64,000 nucleotides of DNA from Chara braunii (lineage: Eukaryota; Streptophyta; Charophyceae; Charales; Characeae): positions 298,715-362,714 of the forward strand of contig BFEA01000313.1 of the NCBI GenBank assembly GCA_003427395.1. Reading direction: 5' to 3'. Position 1 is the stretch's first letter. Each line of letters starts with the position of its first letter. The position numbers and the translations under genes were made by a program. A model generated the notes under the pieces. That model ran no database searches and was not told where the DNA came from. It saw nothing but the letters and a program-made list of their open reading frames with translations. Positions 46,612 through 56,800 of this stretch are shown in pieces.

Positions 46612-47222
46612 TTAAAAAGCTAGGTTACCAATGGTCCGGAGACCGGACGTCTCCACCGGACGTCTCCCCCCCCCGTCGTCCGGATTTNNNNNNNNNNNNN
46701 NNNNNNNNNNNNNNNNNNNNNNNNNNNNNNNNNNNNNNNNNNNNNNNNNNNNNNNNNNNNNNNNNNNNNNNNNNNNNNNNNNNNNNNNNNNNNNNNNNNN
46801 NNNNNNNNNNNNNNNNNNNNNNNNNNNNNNNNNNNNNNNNNNNNNNNNNNNNNNNNNNNNNNNNNNNNNNNNNNNNNNNNNNNNNNNNNNNNNNNNNNNN
46901 NNNNNNNNNNNNNNNNNNNNNNNNNNNNNNNNNNNNNNNNNNNNNNNNNNNNNNNNNNNNNNNNNNNNNNNNNNNNNNNNNNNNNNNNNNNNNNNGAATC
47001 TTTAAATATTTTTATTATTTATTCTACTGACCCAAATGATCCAAAAAATTGGTGGCATACACCTAATGCAAGGTGGAAGCCACATGATTTTTTTTTTTTT
47101 TTTTTTTTTTGCGCTAGGTCGGATATGCCCTGTCCGGTCCGACGTCCGACTAAACGTCCGGTCGGACATCCCGGACGGTTAGGGGGGGCCCGCACGTCCG
47201 GCCCGGTAACCTAGTTAAAAAG
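46612..47222. mobile_element. hAT-like non-autonomous DNA transposon with 8-bp target duplication
   Basis: Terminal inverted repeats CTAGGTTACC (from 46620) and GGTAACCTAG (to 47214) are flanked by identical TTAAAAAG at 46612-46619 and 47215-47222. An 8-base duplication is typical of hAT elements. The interior is GC-rich with repeated CCGGACGT/ACGTCCGG motifs in both orientations, plus a T run at 47089-47110. There is no transposase. Much of the middle is unknown (46688-46995). It sits between the gag fragment and the accessory gene of unit A. Confidence 0.75.
46688..46995. other. Assembly gap (308 Ns)
   Basis: Run of N inside the hAT-like element. Flanking GC-rich inverted repeats probably stopped sequencing or assembly. 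Any frame drawn across it is meaningless. Confidence 0.99.
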
Positions 47223-47397
47223 CGACCAATATTGTTGATGTATGAGCACATAAGCCTTTCATCCTCATTTGGCAGCGCAACTATCCTTGCACCAATTGTA
47301 AGGGCATCTGTGAGCTTATGCCTAGCGTATAAACAAATGTGTTTCAGACAGTCAAAAGAAACCACAGATCGCCTAAAAATAAAAATAGTATCAATCA

Positions 47398-48644
47398 CTA
47401 CCCGCCTACTCTATTCTGAAGCTTGTCCCAAGGCTCATATCTCTCATCAGGATCATTGAAGTCAGTATAGGCGTCAACAATGTTAGTTATACTGCAAAGT
47501 TCTTGATTAGAGGGCAAAAACCTTAGGTCGAGACACAAATTATGTATCAGTTCGGACGTATAACGTTTGTATCCCCACCCTCGCACTACTAAGGCAACTT
47601 CTGTTGCTGCTTCTATGCTTGCTCGTCCTCCGAAAGACTCCTTTACGAGGAACTTGGGCAGGACGACGTATAGCGGAGTTGGAGGGAACATAAACTCCCG
47701 AACATACTTGACTTCTATACGAGTAACCACTTGCTCTTTCCTTTCACAAGCATATCGCTTGCCCATTTTGCAACAGCGGCCTCAACTATCCTTAATGGCT
47801 CCGCGAGCAGGCTTCCGTGCCCAAGTGCGAGCTCGAATCCATGCATAATCCAAAATGATGATGAGGCATTGAAGGTCACCCTCACGATTGCACTATCATT
47901 TCATCGTCGAGGCCGGATTCAATCCAGACAAAGATATCTGCCCCTAGTAACACAAGCGGTTATCGGGTAGCTGAAAATTCAGGAATGAAAATTCTGAAGT
48001 GAGAGTTTTGGGCAGTCTGAAAATCCTGAATGGTCTTGAAGTGGTGAAAGGTCCGAAGACCCTGCAAACCACCTATTTAGGCAGGCTGCATCCTGAAGTG
48101 GTGAAGGGTGTCCTGAAGTGGTCAAGTGAGAGTTTTTGACAGTCTGAAAATCCTGAAGGTCCGAAGACGATGAAAACCACCCTTCACCACTTCAGGATTC
48201 AGCCTGCCTAAACAGGTGGTGTTCAGGATCTTCGGAGCTTTCACCACTTTAGGACGATTTATGATTTTCAGACATGAACGGTCCTGAAGTGGTGAAAGGT
48301 CTGAAGACCTTGAAACCACCTGTTTAGGCAGGCTGCATCCTGAAGTGGTGAAGGGTGTCCTGAAGTGGTGAAAGGTTCGAAGACCCTGAAAACCACATGT
48401 TTAGGCAGGCTGCATCCTGAAGTTGTAAAGGGTGTCCTTAAGTGGTGATGAAAAATACGACCGTTGTTAACCTTCTCTCCCTAGTAATATGCCATACCAG
48501 GAAGAGACATACTCTTCCTGCTTGACTCGTCTTGGCAAGGATACCTCAAACCCGTCTTCTCTTTCAACTGACCTCGTCATATTGGGGTCCTCTCTTGCAT
48601 ATGACATCGTATTTTGCCTCTGCTCTTGTCTGGACCCTGCTCAT
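47398..48644 (-). pseudogene. Accessory family copy c (unit A), frameshifted and interrupted
   Basis: The C-terminal half is an open frame of 122 codons (47398-47766). It contains KEQVVTRIEVKYVREF, YVVLPKFLVKESFGG and a helix block with LIHNLCLDLRF. From L-P to the Cys is 43 residues, the same as in copy a of the left element. Upstream frames add IMHGFELALGHGSLLAEPLR, DIFVWIESGLDD and GFEVSLPRRVKQEEYV, in the same order as copy d. Two frameshifts and a 528-bp insertion (47951-48478) break it. It lies between gag and the PBS, the same relative place as the array in the left element. Function unknown. Confidence 0.6.
47942..48487. mobile_element. Mutator-like or MITE-like insertion with 9-bp target duplication
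   Basis: CCCTAGTAA occurs at 47942-47950 and 48479-48487, and unit B lacks the 528 bases in between, which demonstrates an insertion. The insert is made of repeated blocks with GAAGTGGTGAAAGGT and TTTAGGCAGGCTGCATCCTG, three in direct orientation and one inverted (about 48170-48260). The termini show only weak inverted similarity (GGTTATCGGG near 47957 against GGTTAACAACGG inverted near 48465). A 9-base duplication suggests Mutator-type transposition. No coding capacity. Confidence 0.65.
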
Positions 48645-48979
48645 CACAGGGGAACGGCCAGCGACACCCTTTCCATCACTTATACAGGACTCTTCCTGCC
48701 TTAAAATCCATCACTTTCAACGACTCTTACTATCTAACTTTAACGGAAAAATAACATCAATAATATATAGCAGTACTACGCATCATAATTGAGAAATAAT
48801 AATCATGATAAATAAATTATGCCATGATTAAGTGAATTTTTCTTCAAACATGAAGGTTTTTAAATGTGATAATAAAAAGGTATTATATTATACTTCCCGA
48901 GACTTTGACAAAAATGTATTGTGTCAAGGGGCAGTGTAATCCTCTCTCAAAGGGATAACATCTTATTCCTGAGCCCGAC

Positions 48980-49185
48980 TCAAGGATCAAGCCTCACTGC
49001 TTCTCCCTCCGATTCCAGCATTTGCTCCTTGTAGCCCCTTGCCAATAAGGTAGGTAACCTCACCATACATACTCCGAGATGGTTTGTCCCTTCGCATGCA
49101 GATGAACCCATTTGACACAAAAGTAGTTGCGGATTCACCCCCTACCTTTCTGTGACAGACAATAGTTGCTTCCCTCAAAGGTCAT
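48980..49185 (-). pseudogene. Short conserved coding remnant (unit A)
   Basis: Minus-strand frames encode MTFEGSNY at the start and VRLPTLLARGYKEQMLES followed by GEAVRL at the end, in partly different frames. Unit B (60709-60960) has MVYEGSSYY and VRLFTLSTRVYKERVLES with GEAVRL. Protein-level similarity exceeds what the neighbouring non-coding DNA shows. It could be the N-terminal ORF of the same transcript as copy c. Not recognised. Confidence 0.4.
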
Positions 49186-49199
49186 GGTCTGATAAGGTT

Positions 49200-50270
49200 C
49201 AAATGCTTTCCTCCTACTCAGTAGTAGTGTAGTCACCTTAGCAGAAAAGATTCGATGGCAGCACCCCACTATGGACCAAGAACACAGTTCCGACGTTGGT
49301 CTCACTACTACCTACAAGACAAGATTATAACTTTTTTAAAGCCATCTCTCAGGCAACAATAACATAGGGTTGCAAGTTTCTCTACTGTAGACTTTACACA
49401 TTGACCATTCTTCACGAAATTAACTTTCCCAAGGAATTAGTCACTCCATTGACCCCCGAATCCGCATCGAACGTGGATTCCATGTAATATCTCTACCCTT
49501 TTTATAAGTTCAACCCATGCATAAAGATTCACAGTAAAATAAATACAAACGGGTAAGTCACATTGACTTACTTATATAATTAGATTCAGGGGGTTGTACT
49601 TCAGTAGAATGAAATCAGATAAATGGCTCATATAGCTAGACATAAATGAATAGGACTCAGATAAATAATATCAATACATGGTCTTATATGAGTCCGCATT
49701 TAAATAGGTTCACTTCAATGAGCATGAACACAAATGGATGAATTTCAAAGATAAACTCGAAAATTTAATCTCAAAATGACAAACTCAAACGCTTAAACAG
49801 ATAAAATGTCTATGGTTTTCCTTACGGGAGTCCTTAGGAAAGAAGAAAATACCTCTTCCTAACCCAAGTCATTTCCTATCGCTAGCGTACCATGACACTG
49901 CCATGACAACTTAAGTAGCTTAGTGGTTGTGTTCAAGTAGCAAAGATCCTTACTTAGGTAACCGAATACGCAGAGTCACATTAATGCAAACCATGGTCAA
50001 TCTATGACATTAGGTACACATAGCGTCGTCCCAATTACTCTACAGTACCTCGATCGGTAAATTTCTAATCGCATTCACCACTACTGGGTGCCAAAGTACA
50101 CTTGCGTCCTTACCACGCACCGCCATTCAATAGTACACTCCAATCAGAACCATCAATACACTACTTATCACTCACTTATTTATTGCCAACAACAAAGATT
50201 GTCGTTTGGCCTGGATCATCAACCTGAACTTAACCTGGGTTCGTTCTCTTAAGGACCCCAGCAGGCAGCC
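49200..50270. other. PBS-proximal leader of unit A
   Basis: About 1 kb, AT-rich, no gene. Some blocks align with unit B at about 60970-61300 (for example CACCCCACTATGGAC near 49262 and 61037). Confidence 0.4.
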
Positions 50271-50274
50271 GAGA

Positions 50275-50292
50275 TCCCCGACAACGACACCA
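50275..50292 (-). promoter_or_regulatory. Primer-binding site at the unit A/B junction
   Basis: On the minus strand it reads TGGTGTCGTTGTCGGGGA, 15 of 18 matches to the tRNA-Asp complement, two bases (GG) after the LTR end CTCGACA. All three mismatches are C to T. It proves that the LTR starting at 50295 is the 5' LTR for the internal region to its left. Confidence 0.85.
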
Positions 50293-50294
50293 CC

Positions 50295-50926
50295 TGTCGA
50301 GCGCATCGGTCCCGCAGGGGGAACGCTTCCGGCCTCGTTACACAGGATTTTGTAGGATTTCGTCGCAAAGCATTTTGCTTCTCCGACCGAGTGCGTCAGC
50401 CATACCTCTCACGACCCCCTACAACAGGATAGGGTTATGCGAGATACAACTTATATCCACCAGTGGGAGTTGTCACCATCCCTTCGGGTGGGCGTATCCC
50501 CGCCGAGCTACCGAACCACATGTGAAGGTTTTTCGTATGCAATCGCAGTGGTGGTCCGACTGAGGGCGTTTCTCGTTCGCTGTAGCATAGGGGGTACGAG
50601 TGGTTAACGCTATCGAGCGCATCGGTCCGACAGCACATAAGGCAGCGTGGGACCCTCCCGACCTTGTCACACAGGAGTTGGCCTTACCCTTGTCGCGAAT
50701 ACATAATGAAGCTTCCACAGGCCGCTTCGGGCGAGTGCACCAACCATACCTCTCGCAAACCCTTACGAAGGGATAGGGCCTACGCGAGGCACAACTTACC
50801 TCCACCTTACGGGAGTTGTCACCTCCTTTTGGTGGGCGTATCCCCGCCGAGCTACTTACCTCCACCTTACGGGAGTTGTCACCTTCTTTTGGTGGGCGTA
50901 TCCCCGCCGAGCTACCAGTCCACAGT
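50295..50926 (-). repeat. Tandem duplication of the LTR terminus in unit B
   Basis: T[GA]TCGAGCGCATCGGTCC occurs at 50295 and again at 50611, a 316-base period in which both copies continue through GTGGGCGTATCCCCGCCGAG. A further duplication of about 58 bases (TTACCTCCACCTTACGGGAG and onward) lies side by side at about 50796-50912. Unit C has a single copy of each. Confidence 0.75.
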
Positions 50927-51489
50927 ACGGAAGGTAATCAGGTGCAATCGCAGAGGTGGATCAACCGAGGGCGTTTATCGTTCGTTGTGGCATAGGGGGT
51001 ACTCGCGGCATTACGCCTATATCTAACCCGCACGCGAACCAACATCTTGGGAGGCTGAGGTCGCAAGCACGACTCGTCGCCGGTCGACTAGGACGCATCC
51101 CACACGCCACGCGCACACCACTATAAAGAACATAAAAATAAAAACACACACACATATGCACGTACATATACATATACAGAACGTCGCTGAACAAACAACG
51201 CTGCAACACTCCTAGTCCCTAAGTGGCTATCCCATAACCCTCCGATGCGGAAATCAGATACGCGTCGCATGCGATACTTGGTATAAAACCATGCGGACGC
51301 AGGGCTGAGGCATATCGACTCGCAATGCAAGCGTACGCAAGCGGTCACAATGATCATGTACTATGTAGTACCCATACTCGTGCGATCCTCGTTAATCTCG
51401 AGGGTCGCGTTCGACACTCAAGTGTCGGCTGACACGTGCCTGGATGGACTAATCTCTCGACGTTGGACAATCGCCAAGTGCGGTTGAGA

Positions 51490-51560
51490 ACCACACCCTC
51501 TTCTGCACCCTGCGGAGAGTGGGTGGTACATAGGTTCATACATGTGGTGGCAATCGTCTC
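51490..51560 (-). other. Conserved twin hairpins (unit B)
   Basis: ACCACACCCTCT (51490-51501) pairs with AGAGTGGGTGGT (51516-51527). The second hairpin, CATAGG with CATGTG around TTCATA, is weaker than in unit A. Confidence 0.5.
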
Positions 51561-52484
51561 TTATCGCCCTGAAGACCAACTTCATCATCTAGAGCCTGGA
51601 GGGAAATCAAGGGGTTTGACTTTGACGGCTGCCACAGACTAGAACGTCCAACTATAAAATTCTTAAAAGCAAAGGATAACAAGGGATCTAGCTTTTCTTT
51701 CAAAAATATAATATATTTAACCCTTAAGCGCGGTCACTATAAGCCGCACGAAAAACTCAAGAAATATATATTCACATATACATAGAGGGTTATAAATATA
51801 GGACAATCACTTCTCACAGTCACTTTGGGACTCCTCTCAGCCATATATATATGTATGTGAGCACACGCAGTCAAATCCAAAATCCAAATCACCAAACATA
51901 CCTGCAATCACATCAAAGATACAACCAAAAGTCCATGCATTACACAGGGTCAACTTCAATCATTCTCTGCACTCATACCCCTTGCTTTAACCACTAAAAC
52001 CTCAACCTTAGCGCACCCTTCCAACAATAAAAAATACTCACTACCTTTGTTAAACGGCCATTCAATAAAGTTTGGGTAAAAACACAATGAAACATTTCAA
52101 ACCACAGGGCTAAAGTCGTCAGGTTGAGTGGCAAGAGTGGATTGGAGTTGAATCATAAACCGACGAATCGGAAACTGACCTGTTATCAGTGATAACAGAA
52201 GATGATCCTCGTAGGACCAAGCTGAATCTAACCCAAAAACTGAATCAATCAATCAAGAAGACATGTAACACCAGACAGGTCAATCCCCAAGCTAAAATCA
52301 TAAGTGTTTGGAGAACACAGCTCCATAACACATTCTCACTCAAGATCCTCCTACAAGCTAAGCCTAAGTCTGCCTCTAAGCCAGTGCCTAAAGAAAGGTA
52401 GACCGTGACAGAGTCTCTGCTATATAGAGTGGATTGTCAGAATCGCCACCTGTCAAAATATAATATAACTCCTCTTAAACTTAA

Positions 52485-52790
52485 GAAAATTTTGGCAGCT
52501 CTTCCCGTAGGAAAAGTGTCATTCCAAGATTTGTACAAAGCTAAGTCCAGAATCTAAGGTGACTTTCACTTCTTAAGGTCCAAATTGGTCCAACTCCCTG
52601 CACTAGAAAACATTTTGGCAGCACTCTCTTTAGAAAATGAGGTTTTTCAGATTTTTACTAAGCCAAAAAGTTAGAAAAACTGGATCCTGAAAAAGATAAA
52701 ATCCGACTAAGTCCTTAGTTTTCTAGAAATTTCGGCAGCACTTCCCGTAGAGAAAGTGACTTACTAAGATTTATACAAGCCCAAGTATAA
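52485..52790 (-). repeat. Repeated GGCAGC-hairpin element (unit B, three copies)
   Basis: Copies near 52493, 52616 and 52733 start [TC]GGCAGC[AT]CT and contain an arm complementary to the start. Two end in CAAGATTTGTACAAAG or TAAGATTTATACAAG. Spacing is about 120 bases. Confidence 0.5.
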
Positions 52791-53039
52791 TAAATGATCC
52801 CAGAAATGCAGAAATCGATCTAAGTAAAAATAAACTTAGCTAATAAAATGCAGAAATTGAAACTATGCAGAAATTGAAACTAACTCCTATGGCTCTAGCA
52901 CGTGGCGAGCAACTAAAGCAACTACCTTTCAAAACTGAAACTCAGAGTAAGTAGTGATCTCACTCAGCCACATGCAAGACCAAACCACAGAGGTAAGTAC
53001 TCTCACTAGTCCCAAAGTCAGAATCCTCATAGATAGTTC

Positions 53040-53720
53040 ATGCAGCGTTCTGATGATTTATCCTTTATACCCCACTCACATAGGGCATAGTGCTAAACCA
53101 TTCAACTTAGAAGCAATGTCTAGCATTCCTTAGGATATACACGAATAAGTTGCACAATTACTTTTCTCTTCTTTGGGCATACGAGTAGACCATTCAGCTT
53201 ATAAATAATGCATAGTCGCCCTGAACTGTTTAATATCCAAAATTTAATAACTTTCTGGCTTTGTTTTCAAAAGAAAATGCAAATATGGACAGGGGACTGG
53301 ACCACTTCGGCTTGGAAACAATCTTCAACTTGCCCAGACTATTTTCAATTATATTATGTAATTTTCCTTCTCTTCTTAGTGATATGGCTTAGCGCTGGAC
53401 CATTTGGCTTGGAAACAATGCCCAGCCGCCAGTCCACATGCAAATATAAGTAAAATATTTTCTTTTATACTCAGGTTCTACTTATGTGCATGGTTTCCAG
53501 GCTAAACCATTGAGCTTATGAACAATGCTCAACCTTAAACCAGAAATCCTCCCTTAGAACAAAACAAGAACTTAAACCCTTTACGTCAGACAAACCCTCA
53601 GAAAATAAACATAGCAACCAGGCCATTTAACTTAGAAACAATGTTTGACCCTTCAGAAAACAGCCAAATAAACACAGCCATGGGTCATTCAACTTAAAAA
53701 CATTGCCCATACTTTGGTTG
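53040..53720 (-). repeat. Hairpin array of unit B with CTTA-type apex
   Basis: At least six units contain CATT and AATG arms around C[AG][AG]CTTA-like loops. The clearest are TGCTA/TAGCA (53091-53095 with 53121-53125) outside CATT/AATG, and GCTGG/CCAGC (53394-53398 with 53422-53426) outside CATT/AATG. Another is CATTG/CAATG near 53508-53528. It lies at the position equivalent to the unit A array. Loop lengths are larger than in unit A. Confidence 0.65.
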
Positions 53721-53899
53721 ACCCGGTCAAACGCATGCAGTCTGCCTTCCTCCCACCTTCTCCCAGTTCTTCCCTTAGTCTGCTTTCAGTCAAAATAATG
53801 AAAAACTTAAACTTCACACATGCACTCTTTCAATTCAATCTGATTAATCCTGAACAGAAAGCAAGAATTATAGGGGAAACACATGCATACAATCATTCA

Positions 53900-56800
53900 A
53901 ACTAAAGGGGAGTAGTCAAACATGGGTATAGTGGGTCATACAGACAGAAGAATGCATACCTGATGGTTCCCTGCCTCCAGAACCCTGCCTGGTTTCCGGC
54001 AGAGCTCTCGCAATCGATGGACTGACTCCCCACAGAGTCTTGCTGAGGTCCTACGGGTTGCAATCCCGCCTGCCGCCTTCCTCTCGTAACCAGGATTAGT
54101 CTGAGAGTAAGAAGGGCAGGAGTAAGGGGTTTCAAACGCTCAAGATTCAGATAGGGACAAACTCAACTTCCACGAGAGGGCCTTGTAATCTTCATACACC
54201 TGAGGGCCCCGCAATGGTGGCCAAAGTACATGGCAGCTTGATCAAACTGAATCTCAGCTGCCTCTCATTGATTCTCTCAGGACCCTCCAACAATGCTCCC
54301 TCCCAACAACAGACTCGGCCACGCTCCCGAGCTTGCAACTCTAAGATATGTTAACCAGGGCCAAACTTCCAATCTTTTGGCTCGCCTTCAACTAGCTCTG
54401 CTAGCGGGATGGACAGCGCAGCAATCAAATAGTTGGGTCTGCACATCGCAGCAGGCCTACTGCTGCTTCGATCAATAGGATGAGTAGCGTGCTGGTGAAT
54501 CAGACAAGTCCCCAGTCGCGCAACTTCCCTATCTTCTTGCTGCGCCCGCACCACGGGCTGAATAGCGCATCAGCCAGATTATACTTCTGCGGGGCACGAC
54601 ATCAACCTCAAATACTACTATGTCTTGTCCAAGGATTTTAAAGGCGACTGTCAGGTAAGTACATGTCTCTACCCGTATGCAGCAATCAACATTCCAACCC
54701 AACTTACTCCACAATTTTTTGGTTTTCGCCTTCGTTTTACTCCGCCGTTGAGAATGCCGACTGCGGCGAGAGCAAACTTGCAATATTTAGATAGGCCACG
54801 CCCCCACAATCGACCACGATGGCGGCGGAGACTGTGAGCGATCAGACTTTCCTTGACTACCTACGAAAAAGTGCCAAAAACGAGAATGAATCTTCCGCTA
54901 GAACACGGTAAGATACATTTTCATTTTTTCCTCCTCCCTCGCACGCAACTCTCCTCACTCACCCTCGCTAAACTAACGACTTTGAGCAAAAACCAACACC
55001 ACTACCGCACTCGCCTCACCTGAAACCCCCTACTTCGTACTTTCGCTCGCTCGATTCCAATGAGAATTGAGTGAGTTGTCTGCTTTTGCGTTCCGCCATC
55101 CTCTCCCCTCTCCATTCCGACATCTCCGCGCCTCGCTTCTTCTATCTAACTTCACACGTACTAACTACCCTTGCATTTTGACTTCATCAATCGATTCGCC
55201 CTGTTAGAAAACCTCTATCCCAACTTTCACCCCACTCGATCCTATTAAGAATCCGGCGATATCTCGACTCTCCGCTCCCACAATTATTCCTCCCGCCACA
55301 ACTTATCACACCCCCCATCTCAATTAACTCCTATCCAATTGACTATCTTCTAAATCTAACCTTTCCATTCAATTCGCATGTGGCAAAAACCCCGGGATTG
55401 CTCCTTTCCCCTCCCGATTCCATTCAGGATCGAGAGCGGTGCGCGTTCTTTACTGCGCCCGACTCATCCTTCTCTGCGATCGAATGCACCCAGCGTGGTA
55501 ATTCGTCCGGGTTCAGCCCCTTTTTGCCCATCCTCTTACCGCTGCGTCTTGCCTCCCGACTCACTGCGCTCTCTCGATACTAGCCCAAACGATCCAACAC
55601 CTGCAGTTCCCACGACCGTCTCTCGACGCTGCTCGCCGCCCAACTATCCTGAAAAGACTGCGGAGGACTTAGCTACTTCGGTGAAGCAGCCCTCCGCCCC
55701 CATACCCAGGCCCCTATGGGTGAGCTGCACGGTAGAGCTGCAGCCGCCTCTGCCGTGATACCTCGGCTCACAACGCCTACTGGGTCTACTGTGCCCACTG
55801 CGCCTGAGGCCAGTTCCCGATCTTTCGGGTCCGATGCGGCCAATTGTCATTCAGACGGCTGGCCAGTCAGACTGCTGGGTGAGGCACGCCCTGCTGCATA
55901 GCCTATCGTGGGCCTTGGTGGCCTAGGCCCGACGCTCCTCTCGGCGGCCGTAGCAAAGATTCATATAAGAACTTTAAAACGCGGAGGGGAGTAGGGCCCC
56001 ATGGGGCCGCCGCTTCAGCAAACTCCCCAAACTGTGCCCCCGGCTTGCCACTCGCCAGTGCGCCTGGGTATGGCCCACCTTCTTGTGGTCCCGCTGGGCA
56101 TGCTCGCACTCAAACTTCTCACAACAGATCACAGTGGGTGATCGACACATCCACAAAGGGTCCGCGCCACCCAGATTTTTTCCTTCTCGTGGACTAATCA
56201 TCCACCGGCTTGCATGCACGTCGAACTCTTTGGTCCGTGTTTCAAGAGGACAAGGTCGACGGAATTTCGCCAACACTTCGAGCACACCTGAATCCGCAGG
56301 TCAACCAAAAGAGACGTGCGCTCGAGGTCCTCGACTGCCGTGACGGCCACCCGTGGCCGGTGTCATGTCCGACTTACCAAAAGTCAAAACATAAAGTTAG
56401 ATAATAACGACGTCAAACAATAATACTTAATGTTTTAGAAGCTTTTAATCGTCAAAATATGACGACGAGAAAAAAAAGAAACCACTAGCACGTTTTGATG
56501 TTGCCGACGGTAAAACCAAGGGAGGTAGCCCCGTTGGGCCCTCAACCCTTTGGTGTCCTACGCGCTATTTTGATCTCCTCGCGTTGTCTCCACTTAATCT
56601 CGATCCCTTAATCCTTTTGACGAAAGTCCGACGCTGTAACCGTTAGTGCTAGGTCCAAAGCTGGGTCTAGCTTTGTCGGATACCTAAAATAAACCGATAC
56701 TGCGCGACACCCAGATCTACCGAAACATTTTAAACCCACACATCAGCCTATCAACCGAACTCTTGACCGTCAACCTTCCACGCCCACTGTGCGACTATAC

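Larger units (their letters stand above)
34082..50294 (-). mobile_element. Giant LTR unit A (LTR plus gag-bearing internal region)
   Basis: The unit is homologous, block by block and in the same order, to unit B. Shared blocks include the twin-hairpin block (34440-34690 with 51405-51645), the block with TTGCAATCCCGCCTGCCGCC (38440 with 54058), a block with GGGCGGATACCC/GGGCGGATGCCC (43190 with 57110), and the accessory ORF (47.4 with 59.5 kb). Similarity looks like 70-80 percent with many indels. The LTR side is to the left and the internal side (gag, accessory ORFs, PBS) to the right; the boundary lies at or left of about 45300 and could not be fixed. The left end is truncated against the previous element. 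The 34690-35960 stretch is AT-rich with no gene. Confidence 0.7.

Noticed and set aside
55378-55758. 126-codon Pro/Ser/Arg-rich plus-strand frame
   Set aside because: Opposite to the element's sense, absent from unit A, in pyrimidine-rich DNA.
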